The notes: a model not told the origin generated them from the letters alone. A stretch of DNA of 37,014 bases from Epsilonproteobacteria bacterium UBA6211 (GCA_002421845.1 DISL01000118.1:1-37014), one strand, 5' to 3'; shown: positions 8,906-17,347, counted from the stretch's first letter. Made by a program: numbers and translations.

Positions 8906-9590
8906 AATTATTCCTTAAAAAATACTCAGCAAGATACATTTCATCTAAATTATCAATTTGTAATGAATGTATCTTATCCATCTCATATACCTCTATTTTA
9001 CCACCTAGCCTATTGTTTTCTTTTCTTAATATCTCAGGCCTGAATATATAAATCGACCCGTTTTCCAAATATTTAGTTTCAATGTCTTGTCGTCTTTTCC
9101 TATGCTTATAATCAAAATTCTCTGAAATATACTCATCTTTTTGAAGTGCCCAAATAAAAAAATCTTGGATTGGATGAACAGATAATAATGAATCAGATTT
9201 ACTATGTATTATTTTATTTAATGCATTACTTACATCATCCTTATTTCTAATAGGAGAAGTAGGTTGTAAAAAAACAACATAATCTAACTTTCCTTTATCT
9301 TTTTCTATTTTATCTACTGCATGAATTAATGCTGACTCTGAACTTGCTTCATCTCCTGATAATTCAATAGGTCTTTTAATAGCTATTGCTCCATGTTCAG
9401 ATGCAATATCCAATATTGCATCTGAGTCTGACGAAACATATACACTATGTTGTAATAAATCTGATGCTAATGCCTGACGTATACTCCAAACTATCAAAGG
9501 GAATCCACCGACATTAAAAATATTTTTATTTGGTATACCTTTACTCCCACCTCTAGCGAGAATTATACAAGCAACATTTAACTCTTTCAT
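8895..9590 (-). CDS. CMP-nonulosonic acid synthetase (NeuA/LegF-like), second copy
   Basis: An acylneuraminate cytidylyltransferase-family protein, 231 aa with the start placed at MKELNVACIILARGG. It would couple CTP to a nonulosonic or similar ulosonic acid. The nucleotide loop ILARGGSKGIPNKN, the VSSDSDAIL strand and the QPTSPIRNKDD motif are all present. The chosen start is supported by a TAATG overlap with the stop of the NeuB-fusion gene and by GGAAG just upstream; an in-frame extension to 9626 lacks both. It is different from the synthetase at 21064, so the island has two. Being directly after a NeuB-type synthase implies that the pair acts in sequence on one product. Confidence 0.87.
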   Translation of the reverse strand: MKELNVACIILARGGSKGIPNKNIFNVGGFPLIVWSIRQALASDLLQHSVYVSSDSDAILDIASEHGAIAIKRPIELSGDEASSESALIHAVDKIEKDKGKLDYVVFLQPTSPIRNKDDVSNALNKIIHSKSDSLLSVHPIQDFFIWALQKDEYISENFDYKHRKRRQDIETKYLENGSIYIFRPEILRKENNRLGGKIEVYEMDKIHSLQIDNLDEMYLAEYFLRNNYAY

Positions 9591-11479
9591 TATATCTTCC
9601 ATTCCATTTTTTCCAAACTTGTCCAAAATCCTTCTCCGTTATTTTTGTGCCCTTGCCAAACTTCAGGGATAAAGGATGCATCCGGTGATATATTATTCAA
9701 TATTGGATAAATATTCTCAAAATCCACATTCCCGTCACCTATCTGAAGCCCTTCTCCATCAACACCCGTACCGTCAGAGATATGGTAATGCGCAGTAAAC
9801 GGTGCTAGCTTTTTGGTATATTTTATATGATTCCATCCAAATTTATTACAAGCCAAATGGGAGTGTGAGATATCTTGGCAAATTCTTAGCTTTGTTTTTA
9901 TACAAAAATCTATTATTTCATCTGCATCTATAAAAATATTTTGGTATCTTTGCCCACCAAACAACCACGGGAAAGGTGCCATATTTTCCGGTAACAACTC
10001 AATTCCGTCCAAATTTAATCTATTTATAGAATCAATAAGATTTTCATAATACTCATTACGATTCTCTATCGGTAAAATGGTATCTTTAGTAAAACCTCCG
10101 CAATGAATTATAACTTGTGGTTTTTTTGTTTTTGGGAAATATTTATTCATACTAACGGTTTTGTCGATAACTCTTTGCAAATTAGCAATAGATTTAGTTC
10201 TATATAAACTATCAGGTGTACATAAATCTAATAAATGGTCATCTTCAAAAAGTTCAGGTGCATGAACTATATATTCACACTCATACTCTCTTGTCAAAAA
10301 CTTTGATAAGTCTTCATTAATATCGTTAAAACTCATATGAAATTCTACCGTTTTAGGTAATGTATTTTCTAGTAGTGAATTTATATCATGAAATCTTACT
10401 GGAAGACCCCATTTTAGCTTGAAATTATATTCTTTTTTTGCCTTTATAAGTCCACCCAAATCTGATTTAAAAAGGGGTTTTCCCTTTTGGATATTTCTGA
10501 CGGCTTTATACCCTACTATTTTGTTTAGATATTGAGGATTTAGTCCTTGACCAGGACTTTTTATTTCAAACATATCTACCATGAACGTATCTCCTTGAGA
10601 TATATCTACTTTGGCATATATACTTTTCCCTAAATTTTCTCTATTAATCAATTCACCTTGGGTTATTACTCTATTTTGACTAGACCCCAAAGATATTTCT
10701 ACTTCTCTAATCCCATCTACAAGGCGTTTGAAATCATCAAATTCTAAACTCGCAGTATGGTCAGGCCCTTCCATATTCCTATCAAGTGTTAAATGTCTTT
10801 CTATGATTCTAGCACCCATTGCAACGGCAGCGATAGAGACGGCTATTCCTCTTTCATGACCCGAATATCCTATAGGAACATTATATTGAGCTAATTTATC
10901 TAAATATCTTAGATTAATATCTTTAAACGGCGCAGGATAAGTGGAGTTACAATGTAATAAAGCAAAATCAGCTTTATTTTTTGTTAAAAACTCAACGGTT
11001 AAGTCGATTTCTTCTTTTGTACTCATACCGGTAGAAAGTATGATAGGTAGTTTTTTGGTTATAAGATGAGATAATAAATCAAAATTCGTTAAGTCTGCCG
11101 AAGCTGTTTTGTACGCAGTTACTCCTATTTTTTCTATGGCATCTACACTTGCTTTATCCCATGGTGTACACATAAATACTAGACCTTTGCCCTTTGCATA
11201 CTGAGCCAAAGATTTATATTCTTCAAATGACAACTCAAATTTTCTTAAAAGTCCCATTGTATATTGGGTCGATAAATCACTACTTGTTATATTTAAAGCA
11301 TCTTCAGTATAAAGCTCTGTTAAATTTCTCATCTGAAATTTAACACAATCGACACCGCATTCTTTAGCAATATCTATTAGCTTTATTGCGTTATCATATA
11401 CACCGTTATGGTTCATTCCTATTTCTGCAATTACAAAAACTTTATCATTATCGCCGATTTTACTATTATTAATAACCAT
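9590..11479 (-). CDS. NeuB-type ulosonic acid synthase fused to TIM-barrel sugar isomerase
   Basis: A 629 aa fusion. Residues 1 to about 345 are a NeuB-family synthase, which condenses phosphoenolpyruvate with an aldose: VIAEIGMNHNG, VDCVKFQMRN, ILSTGMSTKEE, LHCNSTYPAP, GYSGHERG and EGPDHTASLEFDDF, followed by a SAF (antifreeze-like) domain with KSPGQGLNP. Residues about 355-629 are a xylose isomerase-like TIM barrel with all four metal-site positions: LLPENM, CQDISHSHL, AHYHISDG and FIPEVWQGH. NeuB enzymes are normally about 340 aa, so the isomerase is an addition. The start has AAAGGA upstream and overlaps the kinase gene; an extension to 11542 is rejected. The fused isomerase may supply or reshape the sugar substrate. 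Confidence 0.87.
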   Translation of the reverse strand: MVINNSKIGDNDKVFVIAEIGMNHNGVYDNAIKLIDIAKECGVDCVKFQMRNLTELYTEDALNITSSDLSTQYTMGLLRKFELSFEEYKSLAQYAKGKGLVFMCTPWDKASVDAIEKIGVTAYKTASADLTNFDLLSHLITKKLPIILSTGMSTKEEIDLTVEFLTKNKADFALLHCNSTYPAPFKDINLRYLDKLAQYNVPIGYSGHERGIAVSIAAVAMGARIIERHLTLDRNMEGPDHTASLEFDDFKRLVDGIREVEISLGSSQNRVITQGELINRENLGKSIYAKVDISQGDTFMVDMFEIKSPGQGLNPQYLNKIVGYKAVRNIQKGKPLFKSDLGGLIKAKKEYNFKLKWGLPVRFHDINSLLENTLPKTVEFHMSFNDINEDLSKFLTREYECEYIVHAPELFEDDHLLDLCTPDSLYRTKSIANLQRVIDKTVSMNKYFPKTKKPQVIIHCGGFTKDTILPIENRNEYYENLIDSINRLNLDGIELLPENMAPFPWLFGGQRYQNIFIDADEIIDFCIKTKLRICQDISHSHLACNKFGWNHIKYTKKLAPFTAHYHISDGTGVDGEGLQIGDGNVDFENIYPILNNISPDASFIPEVWQGHKNNGEGFWTSLEKMEWKI

Positions 11480-12833
11480 TGTTTTTTTCCTTTGTAATCC
11501 AGCTTCTAAGTCCTTTATTGTCAAACGTAAACGTATCCACAATCAAATCTTTCTTTTTTAAAGCTTTTATTAATCTTATTTTACGAAAAGTGGGAACATA
11601 AAATAGGAAATATCCGCCGCCGCCTGCTCCCAATAATTTACCGCCAATAGCACCGTTTTCTATAGCATAATCATACAATTCATCTAAATAAGGTGTGGTA
11701 ATCTTTGAAGAAAAATTTTTCTTAGTAAGCCATGCTTTATGTAATAGTTCACCGAAGTTATCAAGTTGCCCTTTTAATAACTTTGATTTCATTTCGTATG
11801 CTATATCTTTGGCAATCTCTGCAAATTCTTTTTTATCAACCATATTTTCTTTTTGGGTATTATGAATCTCACCAGAATTATGACTAATACCTGAATAACA
11901 CAACACCAAAGAATCTTCAAGTTCATTTAATATATCTTCCGAAATACGTAAAGGGTTTATGGTATTTTCATTACCGCTAAACTCCATAAAATTAAACCCT
12001 CCAAAAACAGTAGCATACTGATCTTGCCAACCGCCGCTTAAGTTGAGTTCTATCCGTTCTGATTGAAATGCAAGTTCGGCAATATCATGTGGGGTTAATT
12101 TATTAATTCTGAAATTATTAAATGCTCCGATGATAGCGGATAAAACAACTGCGGAGCCTCCAAGACCGGAACCGACAGGCACATCACTATATGTTGTCAA
12201 TTCAAAACCAAATTCAGGATTTAAAAGTTTAATTACCGATTTTATTAAATCAAGTTGTCCGTCATATGCTATTTCACCTATATTTGCATATTCTAAACAA
12301 ACATCAAAATCATAAGAATAAATTTTGATTTTTTTATCATCTCGTTTTTGTAAAATAGCATGGGAGAATTTATTGATTGTAGTATTTAATACTACTCCAT
12401 CTTCAAACTGGAAATAATTCGTTAAGTCCGTTCCACCACCGGCAAAACTTATTCTAACGGGAGATTTTGCCTTTGATATTATTTTATATTTTTTATTCCA
12501 ATCTATATTTTTATGGGAAGCAACAGAAACTAACTCATGATTTTTAGTTAAAATTGGAACAACCTTAACCTTTGAATCTAAAAGTTTCAAGATGTTTTCT
12601 CTAGTTGCATTTTCTTCATATAAGTACTTAAATTCTTTATTCATAGCTATATAAATCGGTGATTCTAATAAAGTATTGTTCAACAAAGCATTTCTTATAT
12701 CCCCATCGGTTGCACAACCGATTACGGACTTATTATCTGTTATGAAGATTATACCATGAGTATTCAATTTTATCTTTGTCAAAGCATTTTTAATAGAATC
12801 TTTTAAATCTATTAAAAAGTTATCTTTACCCAT
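11469..12833 (-). CDS. CBS-pair plus GHMP sugar kinase fusion
   Basis: A 454 aa protein. The first 115 residues look like a CBS-domain pair, with GIIFITDNKSVIGCATDGD as the clearest part; this matches the CBS region of PtmE at 21755. From about residue 120 it is a GHMP-family kinase like the heptose-7-phosphate kinase HddA: SPVRISFAGGGTDLTNYF, then the ATP loop DVPVGSGLGGSAVVLSA, and GAIGGKLLGAGGGGYFLF near the end. It should phosphorylate a sugar, usually at C1. ATG at 12833 has AGGTGG at good spacing, while a GTG nine bases earlier has none. It overlaps the HddC-like gene by eight bases. The CBS pair may sense adenine nucleotides. Substrate unknown. Confidence 0.83.
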   Translation of the reverse strand: MGKDNFLIDLKDSIKNALTKIKLNTHGIIFITDNKSVIGCATDGDIRNALLNNTLLESPIYIAMNKEFKYLYEENATRENILKLLDSKVKVVPILTKNHELVSVASHKNIDWNKKYKIISKAKSPVRISFAGGGTDLTNYFQFEDGVVLNTTINKFSHAILQKRDDKKIKIYSYDFDVCLEYANIGEIAYDGQLDLIKSVIKLLNPEFGFELTTYSDVPVGSGLGGSAVVLSAIIGAFNNFRINKLTPHDIAELAFQSERIELNLSGGWQDQYATVFGGFNFMEFSGNENTINPLRISEDILNELEDSLVLCYSGISHNSGEIHNTQKENMVDKKEFAEIAKDIAYEMKSKLLKGQLDNFGELLHKAWLTKKNFSSKITTPYLDELYDYAIENGAIGGKLLGAGGGGYFLFYVPTFRKIRLIKALKKKDLIVDTFTFDNKGLRSWITKEKNNGY

Positions 12834-13521
12834 GCTGTCCACCTATATATTTAATCATTTTTTCATAATCTTCAGGAATACCTATATCAATAAAAATATC
12901 TTTATACAAAAAAGCCTTCATAATATACTCTTCAGTACTCGTCGATAGTAATGTTTCTAATGAAAAAAAACTATCTAACGTATTAAAAAAGATATCTAAC
13001 TTTTTGAAGAAGTAACAACCAGCATTTATATAAGAGTTTCTACAATTCTTATCTTTTTCTTTAAACTCTACTATTTTACCATTTTTTATGTTTAAACTTC
13101 CATATCTAGAACAATCTTCCTGAAAAGATGCGACTATATTGATGTCACCTTCTAAATGATTAATAAAACTATCAAAATTAGGTCGTATATAAGTATCTCC
13201 ATTTAGCACGATTATTCTATCATTCTTATTAAGATTTAAAATATTTATAGCATTCTTTATACTACCTCCCGTACCTAGAGGTGTCGGCTCTTTTATGATT
13301 TTAATTTTTGTATCATTTTTATAATACTCCTCAATTTCTGAAGACATATAATATGTTAAAAGATAAATATCGTCATTTTGGAAAAAACTTCTAATATTTT
13401 CTATTTGGAAATCTAAAAATCTCTTTGAATTTGATATGGGGGCTAAAGGTTTAGGTACATCAGATACAACACTTTTAAGTCTTGTCCCAAATCCACCGGC
13501 TAGTATTAAAATTTTAATCAT
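12826..13521 (-). CDS. Sugar-1-phosphate nucleotidyltransferase, HddC-like
   Basis: A 231 aa NTP-transferase-family protein. The signature loop LAGGFGTRLKSVVSDVPKPL (residues 7-26) is diagnostic, and VLNGDTYI is the metal-binding strand. Of the named families it is nearest to HddC, the heptose-1-phosphate guanylyltransferase, which fits with the HddA-like kinase immediately downstream. GmhA and GmhB homologues are not in the window, although a HAD phosphatase lies at 17344. I therefore keep the call general: kinase plus nucleotidyltransferase would give an NDP-sugar that may feed the NeuB fusion or a glycosyltransferase. It lies ten bases after the methyltransferase gene and overlaps the kinase. 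Confidence 0.82.
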   Translation of the reverse strand: MIKILILAGGFGTRLKSVVSDVPKPLAPISNSKRFLDFQIENIRSFFQNDDIYLLTYYMSSEIEEYYKNDTKIKIIKEPTPLGTGGSIKNAINILNLNKNDRIIVLNGDTYIRPNFDSFINHLEGDINIVASFQEDCSRYGSLNIKNGKIVEFKEKDKNCRNSYINAGCYFFKKLDIFFNTLDSFFSLETLLSTSTEEYIMKAFLYKDIFIDIGIPEDYEKMIKYIGGQHG

Positions 13522-13530
13522 TTATTATAT

Positions 13531-14379
13531 TTACAACTTTGTAATTTGAATTAATACCGTGTCCGTCAAACCCATACTTGCCAACTGACTTTCATATGCT
13601 TTATTTAATTCTATAGAATCTATAAAACTCCATACTTTATGACCGCCTGGTTTATTTTTTGACAACCAATATAAGTGATTAGATAACGGATATCTTTGAA
13701 TATACTTTATAAAATCAATTTTTACTATGTGAGATAAAGGCCTTAAAAGTAATCTAATATTTTTATCATTATACAAAAACAGATGCGGACTCCAATAAGT
13801 AAAATTCTGAAATCCAACATTTTCATATATCGTTAATAAAGCATCGTTGGAATTAGGAACTTCAATAATAAATTGTCCGCCACTTTTCAACAAACGTGAC
13901 AATTTTTCTAAATACTCTATAGGTTGTTCAAGATGTTCTAATACATGAAATAATGTTATTATATCATATGATTCTTCCATTAGATTTTGAATATCGTGAG
14001 CTAATTCTATGTTATTATCATGATAATGTTGTGCAACTTGCTTATCTATTTCAATACCTGTAACAGACTTGGCTACTTCTTTAGCATGAATAAGAAAGCC
14101 TCCTACACCACTACCAAAATCAAGTACATCTTTATTGACAAGTCTTTCCTTTAATAAATCAAACCTACGACAGTCATCTACAGAAGTATTTTTAAGCCAT
14201 TCTTGTATATCAAAATTAGACATTTTTGACTCTTCATAAAATTGATTTGTAATGTGAGAGAAACTAGATAGAAAAACCAATCCACACTCATTACATTCTA
14301 AAATTTTTAAATCTTTGTTATCTCTAACAGAACCTTGTCTATATTTTAAATCATGGCTACCACATAGATGACATTTCAT
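13531..14379 (-). CDS. SAM methyltransferase with N-terminal zinc ribbon
   Basis: A 282 aa class I methyltransferase. Residues 3, 6, 29 and 32 are Cys in two CxxC pairs, making a small zinc ribbon of the kind found in NDP-sugar C-methyltransferases and related enzymes. The SAM site is VLDFGSGVGGFLIHAKE, then GIEIDKQV, and ITLFHVLEHLEQP, which is a normal post-I motif; SGGQFIIEVPN follows. The likely role is methylation of a sugar, on O or C. Its start overlaps the stop of the dioxygenase gene (TAATG), so the two are probably translated together and may act on one substrate. It is not related to the methyltransferase at 4420 beyond the fold. Confidence 0.82.
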   Translation of the reverse strand: MKCHLCGSHDLKYRQGSVRDNKDLKILECNECGLVFLSSFSHITNQFYEESKMSNFDIQEWLKNTSVDDCRRFDLLKERLVNKDVLDFGSGVGGFLIHAKEVAKSVTGIEIDKQVAQHYHDNNIELAHDIQNLMEESYDIITLFHVLEHLEQPIEYLEKLSRLLKSGGQFIIEVPNSNDALLTIYENVGFQNFTYWSPHLFLYNDKNIRLLLRPLSHIVKIDFIKYIQRYPLSNHLYWLSKNKPGGHKVWSFIDSIELNKAYESQLASMGLTDTVLIQITKL

Positions 14380-15194
14380 TATTTTACCTTTACTACACAG
14401 TTAAAATATCTTCTCTTATCTTCTTTATTTTCCCACGATGGATAATAATAATTAAACAATGAATATCTATAACCTTCTTTGATAGGCATCCCGGCATGAA
14501 GAGAACTAGTATCCGCAAAAACTAACGTACCTGCTTTTGCGGTAAGGACCCTGTATTTAGATGAATCTTCATCTATTACTTTTTGTATCTGTTCATCAGT
14601 ATATCTTGTAGTCATATCTTTAATGTCCATAGTTACCATATTTCTTAATGCGTTACCGGAACGATGAGACCCTTCTATAATCTGAAAAGGACCATTGTCT
14701 ATAGTAACATCACTTAAATAAACTATAGCCTTGAATTGAAAATGGTGGGCATCTCTATGCCATCCTTGACCTGAGCCTATGTTATAAGGGGTAGCATCAA
14801 TTCTTGCTGCCAATGTATTTGAATTAAACATTGTAGAACCAAAATAATTCTGGGCAATATCCAATAAAAATTCATCCTTATAAAACTCTCTAATCAAATC
14901 TGAATCAACTTCCGCTCCAAAAACCCTTTTATCGGCACCATACTTATCGACCCACAAGAAACCGTCATTCTCATGTAATTTATGAACCCTATCTATTTCC
15001 GCTCTCAAAGCTCTGCATTTTTGTTCTGAATAAAAGTTCTCTACAACTGCATAACCTTTAGTTTTTAGGCTATCTATTATTGTATCATACCCTACCAATT
15101 TATTTATTGGCTGTTTATTGACAAACCTTTTTTGTTCAAAATCAACCCTAGCCTGACTCATATCAATAATTGCTTTTATATAGTTTGTATCCAT
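14379..15194 (-). CDS. Phytanoyl-CoA dioxygenase (PhyH) family protein
   Basis: A 271 aa Fe(II)/2-oxoglutarate-dependent dioxygenase of the PhyH family. The iron ligands are visible as H146 and D148 in GWHRDAH and H233 in SLHAGMP, and R243 in GYRYSLF is placed to hold 2-oxoglutarate. PIIEGSH-like spacing is seen in QIIEGSHRSG. Such enzymes hydroxylate small molecules, and in glycan loci they may oxidise sugars or their substituents. ATG at 15194 has AAGGGG six bases upstream; the in-frame ATG at 15215 has no site. It is followed by a methyltransferase with a one-base overlap, so hydroxylation followed by O-methylation is a reasonable guess. Substrate unknown. Confidence 0.85.
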   Translation of the reverse strand: MDTNYIKAIIDMSQARVDFEQKRFVNKQPINKLVGYDTIIDSLKTKGYAVVENFYSEQKCRALRAEIDRVHKLHENDGFLWVDKYGADKRVFGAEVDSDLIREFYKDEFLLDIAQNYFGSTMFNSNTLAARIDATPYNIGSGQGWHRDAHHFQFKAIVYLSDVTIDNGPFQIIEGSHRSGNALRNMVTMDIKDMTTRYTDEQIQKVIDEDSSKYRVLTAKAGTLVFADTSSLHAGMPIKEGYRYSLFNYYYPSWENKEDKRRYFNCVVKVK

Positions 15195-15221
15195 ATTATA
15201 CCCCTTATGCAACATAATATA

Positions 15222-15959
15222 TTAAGATAACTTAAATCTAGTTTGATGATAAATATTTAAATCTTCTGGTGTCCCTAATCCATGCATTTGTTCAAATTCA
15301 ATATTATAAACACCTATTTTTGCATCATTTTTGATAGCATAGTTATACGTTGGGCAAGTATAAAACTCATTATTTACCCTATCGTTTGCTATTATCATAT
15401 CTAGCGAAGCATTTACGAAATCTTTTCCTTTTGAGTATAAATAAATACCAACTGTTGCAAATTCTGAAATTACAACTTTTTCTTTTACTTCTGTCACTAA
15501 ATTTTTCTCATCGAGTTTTGCAAAAGACCATTTTGGATTTTGATATTTATCTATAAAAGTTAAGATTGAACCATCAAGTTTTCTATTTTTACAATTATCT
15601 ATAAAATCTGCTATATTAATATCTACTATTTGGTCAGAATTAGCTATTAAAAGTGGTTCGTCATTGTTAATATATTTTCGTGCATACAAAACTGTACAAG
15701 CAGTACCTTCTGTAAGTTTATCTATAGGAATAAAAATAGCATTAAACTCTTTCTCTATTTGTGATACAAGCTCTTTCTCTTTTTCCATATGTTCTTTTCT
15801 AGCTATTAAAATATACCTAGCATCATGATATGCAAGATTCTCCAAAACTCTTACAATCATTGCTTTACCATCAACATCTATAAATGGTTTTGGTTTTTCA
15901 TATCCTGCTTTCACAAAACGACTACCTTGTCCAGCCATTGGTATAACTATATTAATCAT
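15222..15959 (-). CDS. Sugar nucleotidyltransferase-family protein 1
   Basis: An NTP-transferase-fold protein, 245 aa from the start MINIVIPMAGQGSRF. That motif and KPKPFIDVDGKAMI give the nucleotide- and metal-binding site; LIANSDQIVDI is the second acidic motif. It is related to the protein at 16619, which has LIISNADQLFDI in the same place. The longer start at 15986 has a good AGGAG and cannot be excluded, but the family begins at the shorter one, which has GGGGAA upstream. The start lies inside the cupin gene's last codons. It presumably makes an NDP-activated sugar or polyol. The base and the sugar are not predictable from what I see. Confidence 0.8.
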   Translation of the reverse strand: MINIVIPMAGQGSRFVKAGYEKPKPFIDVDGKAMIVRVLENLAYHDARYILIARKEHMEKEKELVSQIEKEFNAIFIPIDKLTEGTACTVLYARKYINNDEPLLIANSDQIVDINIADFIDNCKNRKLDGSILTFIDKYQNPKWSFAKLDEKNLVTEVKEKVVISEFATVGIYLYSKGKDFVNASLDMIIANDRVNNEFYTCPTYNYAIKNDAKIGVYNIEFEQMHGLGTPEDLNIYHQTRFKLS

Positions 15960-16287
15960 TATTTGGTTCCCCAAAATATTTATCATTACTAGCTCCTGGT
16001 AATTTTACTACCGTATTTACCGTATCTTCTAGTGCTTCAAAATCAATAACTTCGTTTGGTTCTATAACTATAATATCACCTTTAGAGTACTCAATACCAT
16101 TCATTCTAACTTTCCCACTTACAATCACAGTTATTTCAGTAGCTATTTTATGGTAGTGTTTCTCTTCATAGTCACCTTTTTTATACTCTTTTACTGCTAC
16201 TTCCACATCATTTGTTTTGATAAGTGTTGGATCAAAGTTTCCTATAAACCAACCTTTTACCATATCTTCTAATTTTGCTCTTTTCAT
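15952..16287 (-). CDS. Small cupin-domain protein
   Basis: A 111 aa single-domain cupin. KHYHKIATE carries the H-x-H plus Glu pattern (H44, H46, E51) used for metal binding, and SGKVRMNGIEYSKGDIIVIEPNE is the turn-rich cupin barrel region that follows. Small cupins in sugar loci act as epimerases, isomerases or unknown accessory proteins. It lies between two related nucleotidyltransferases, two bases after the NTF2-like gene and overlapping the following gene. No signal peptide. Fold call is good, function open. Confidence 0.78.
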   Translation of the reverse strand: MKRAKLEDMVKGWFIGNFDPTLIKTNDVEVAVKEYKKGDYEEKHYHKIATEITVIVSGKVRMNGIEYSKGDIIVIEPNEVIDFEALEDTVNTVVKLPGASNDKYFGEPNND

Positions 16288-16289
16288 AT

Positions 16290-16625
16290 TTAACCTTTAG
16301 GAATATCAAGATAAGCTCTTAACTCTTTCATCTTGTTATTTTCCCACTCTATGATGTCAGTTCCTGTTAAAATTGTATCATCAAGTTTTAATACAAATTC
16401 TATAATAGTTGTTTGATTATCTTGATAAATGTTTTTTTCACTAAACTTTAAATTACTACAAGAATCAAATATGCTTTTGATAGCTTTTAGAACTTCATTT
16501 TTCCCTTCTATCCTTTTTACTACAGGGTCTTCTAAGGCAAAGTCATCTGTAAAAAGTTCAGCACACGTAGCTAAATCTTTACTATCAAAAGCTTCTATAT
16601 ATTTTTTTGTAAGTTCTTTTAGCAT
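16290..16625 (-). CDS. SnoaL/NTF2-like protein
   Basis: A 111 aa protein of the NTF2-like superfamily, SnoaL type: the N-terminal helix YIEAFDSKDLATCAELFTDD is followed by FALEDPVVKRIEGKNEV, both typical of this fold, and the C-terminal strands run through TTIIEFVL and KELRAYLDI. Members are often small isomerases, hydratases or binding proteins. The gene overlaps the end of the nucleotidyltransferase gene at 16619 by seven bases and precedes the cupin gene by two. I see no clear catalytic residues. Its conserved place between nucleotidyltransferase and cupin suggests work on the same small molecule. Confidence 0.72.
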   Translation of the reverse strand: MLKELTKKYIEAFDSKDLATCAELFTDDFALEDPVVKRIEGKNEVLKAIKSIFDSCSNLKFSEKNIYQDNQTTIIEFVLKLDDTILTGTDIIEWENNKMKELRAYLDIPKG

Positions 16626-17347
16626 GACATTAACCTTTCGTATTCTTTTATTTTTTGTGGAGTATAAAATGTATGATATTTACTGTTTTCTATTTTAAAT
16701 ACATCTATAGTTTTATTTTCTAATACCATCTCATTCAAACATGGTGCAATATAATACAATCCATTGATATTGGCATCTTTTTTTATCATCTTTGACGATG
16801 AAATTATAAAATCACTCCCATTTTTAAAGTAATAAAACCCAGAAATTGCAGATTTACTTATAGGTCTTTTTTCAGCTGTCTCTATTACTTTATTTCCATT
16901 ATCAAGTCTTACATATGACCATCGTGGATGGATTGATTCAAATGTGATTACTCCTGCATCACTTGATGCAAAACTATTTATAACTTCATCTAAACAGATA
17001 TCAAACAACTGATCAGCGTTTGAGATAATAAGTGGTGTATCATTATCTATATATTCTACAGCCATCATAGCACTACAAGCTGCACCTTTGGTCTCTTTGT
17101 CAAGTTTAATAATTTGACATGTATAATTTGTAAGAATATTTAGTACACTATCAAGATGATATTTTTTACAATCTTCACTATTAACTATAAAAATAAATTG
17201 CTTATCTCTTCTTATTGACTTAAAATTATCTATAATATGTTCTATCATTGTTTTACCATTAAACTCTATAAGTGGTTTTGGAAAAGGATATTCGGCTTCT
17301 GAAAAAAACTGATTTTTGCCTGCCAGTGGGATAAGTATATTTATCAT
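16619..17347 (-). CDS. Sugar nucleotidyltransferase-family protein 2
   Basis: A 242 aa NTP-transferase-fold protein. The start MINILIPLAGKNQFF is a degenerate form of the glycine-rich loop: the usual GxGxR is replaced by GKNQF, so nucleotide binding may be altered. KPLIEFNGKTMIEHI and IISNADQLFDI are intact. It is a diverged paralogue of 15222 and shares the features MINI-IPLAG, AMMAVEYIDNDTPLI against ARKYINNDEPLL, and HPRWSYVRLD against NPKWSFAKLD. It overlaps the upstream HAD gene by four bases (ATGA). It may use a non-standard substrate or have lost activity; this cannot be decided from the sequence alone. Confidence 0.77.
   Translation of the reverse strand: MINILIPLAGKNQFFSEAEYPFPKPLIEFNGKTMIEHIIDNFKSIRRDKQFIFIVNSEDCKKYHLDSVLNILTNYTCQIIKLDKETKGAACSAMMAVEYIDNDTPLIISNADQLFDICLDEVINSFASSDAGVITFESIHPRWSYVRLDNGNKVIETAEKRPISKSAISGFYYFKNGSDFIISSSKMIKKDANINGLYYIAPCLNEMVLENKTIDVFKIENSKYHTFYTPQKIKEYERLMSC

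Noticed and set aside
11480..11542. Longer start of the NeuB fusion (21 codons)
   Set aside because: The added residues overlap the kinase gene and lie before the usual NeuB start; ATG at 11479 has a good ribosome site.
11469..13521. GDP-heptose pathway (HddA/HddC)
   Set aside because: Only two of the four usual steps are present, and the kinase has a CBS pair; GmhA and GmhB are not here, so the sugar is left open.
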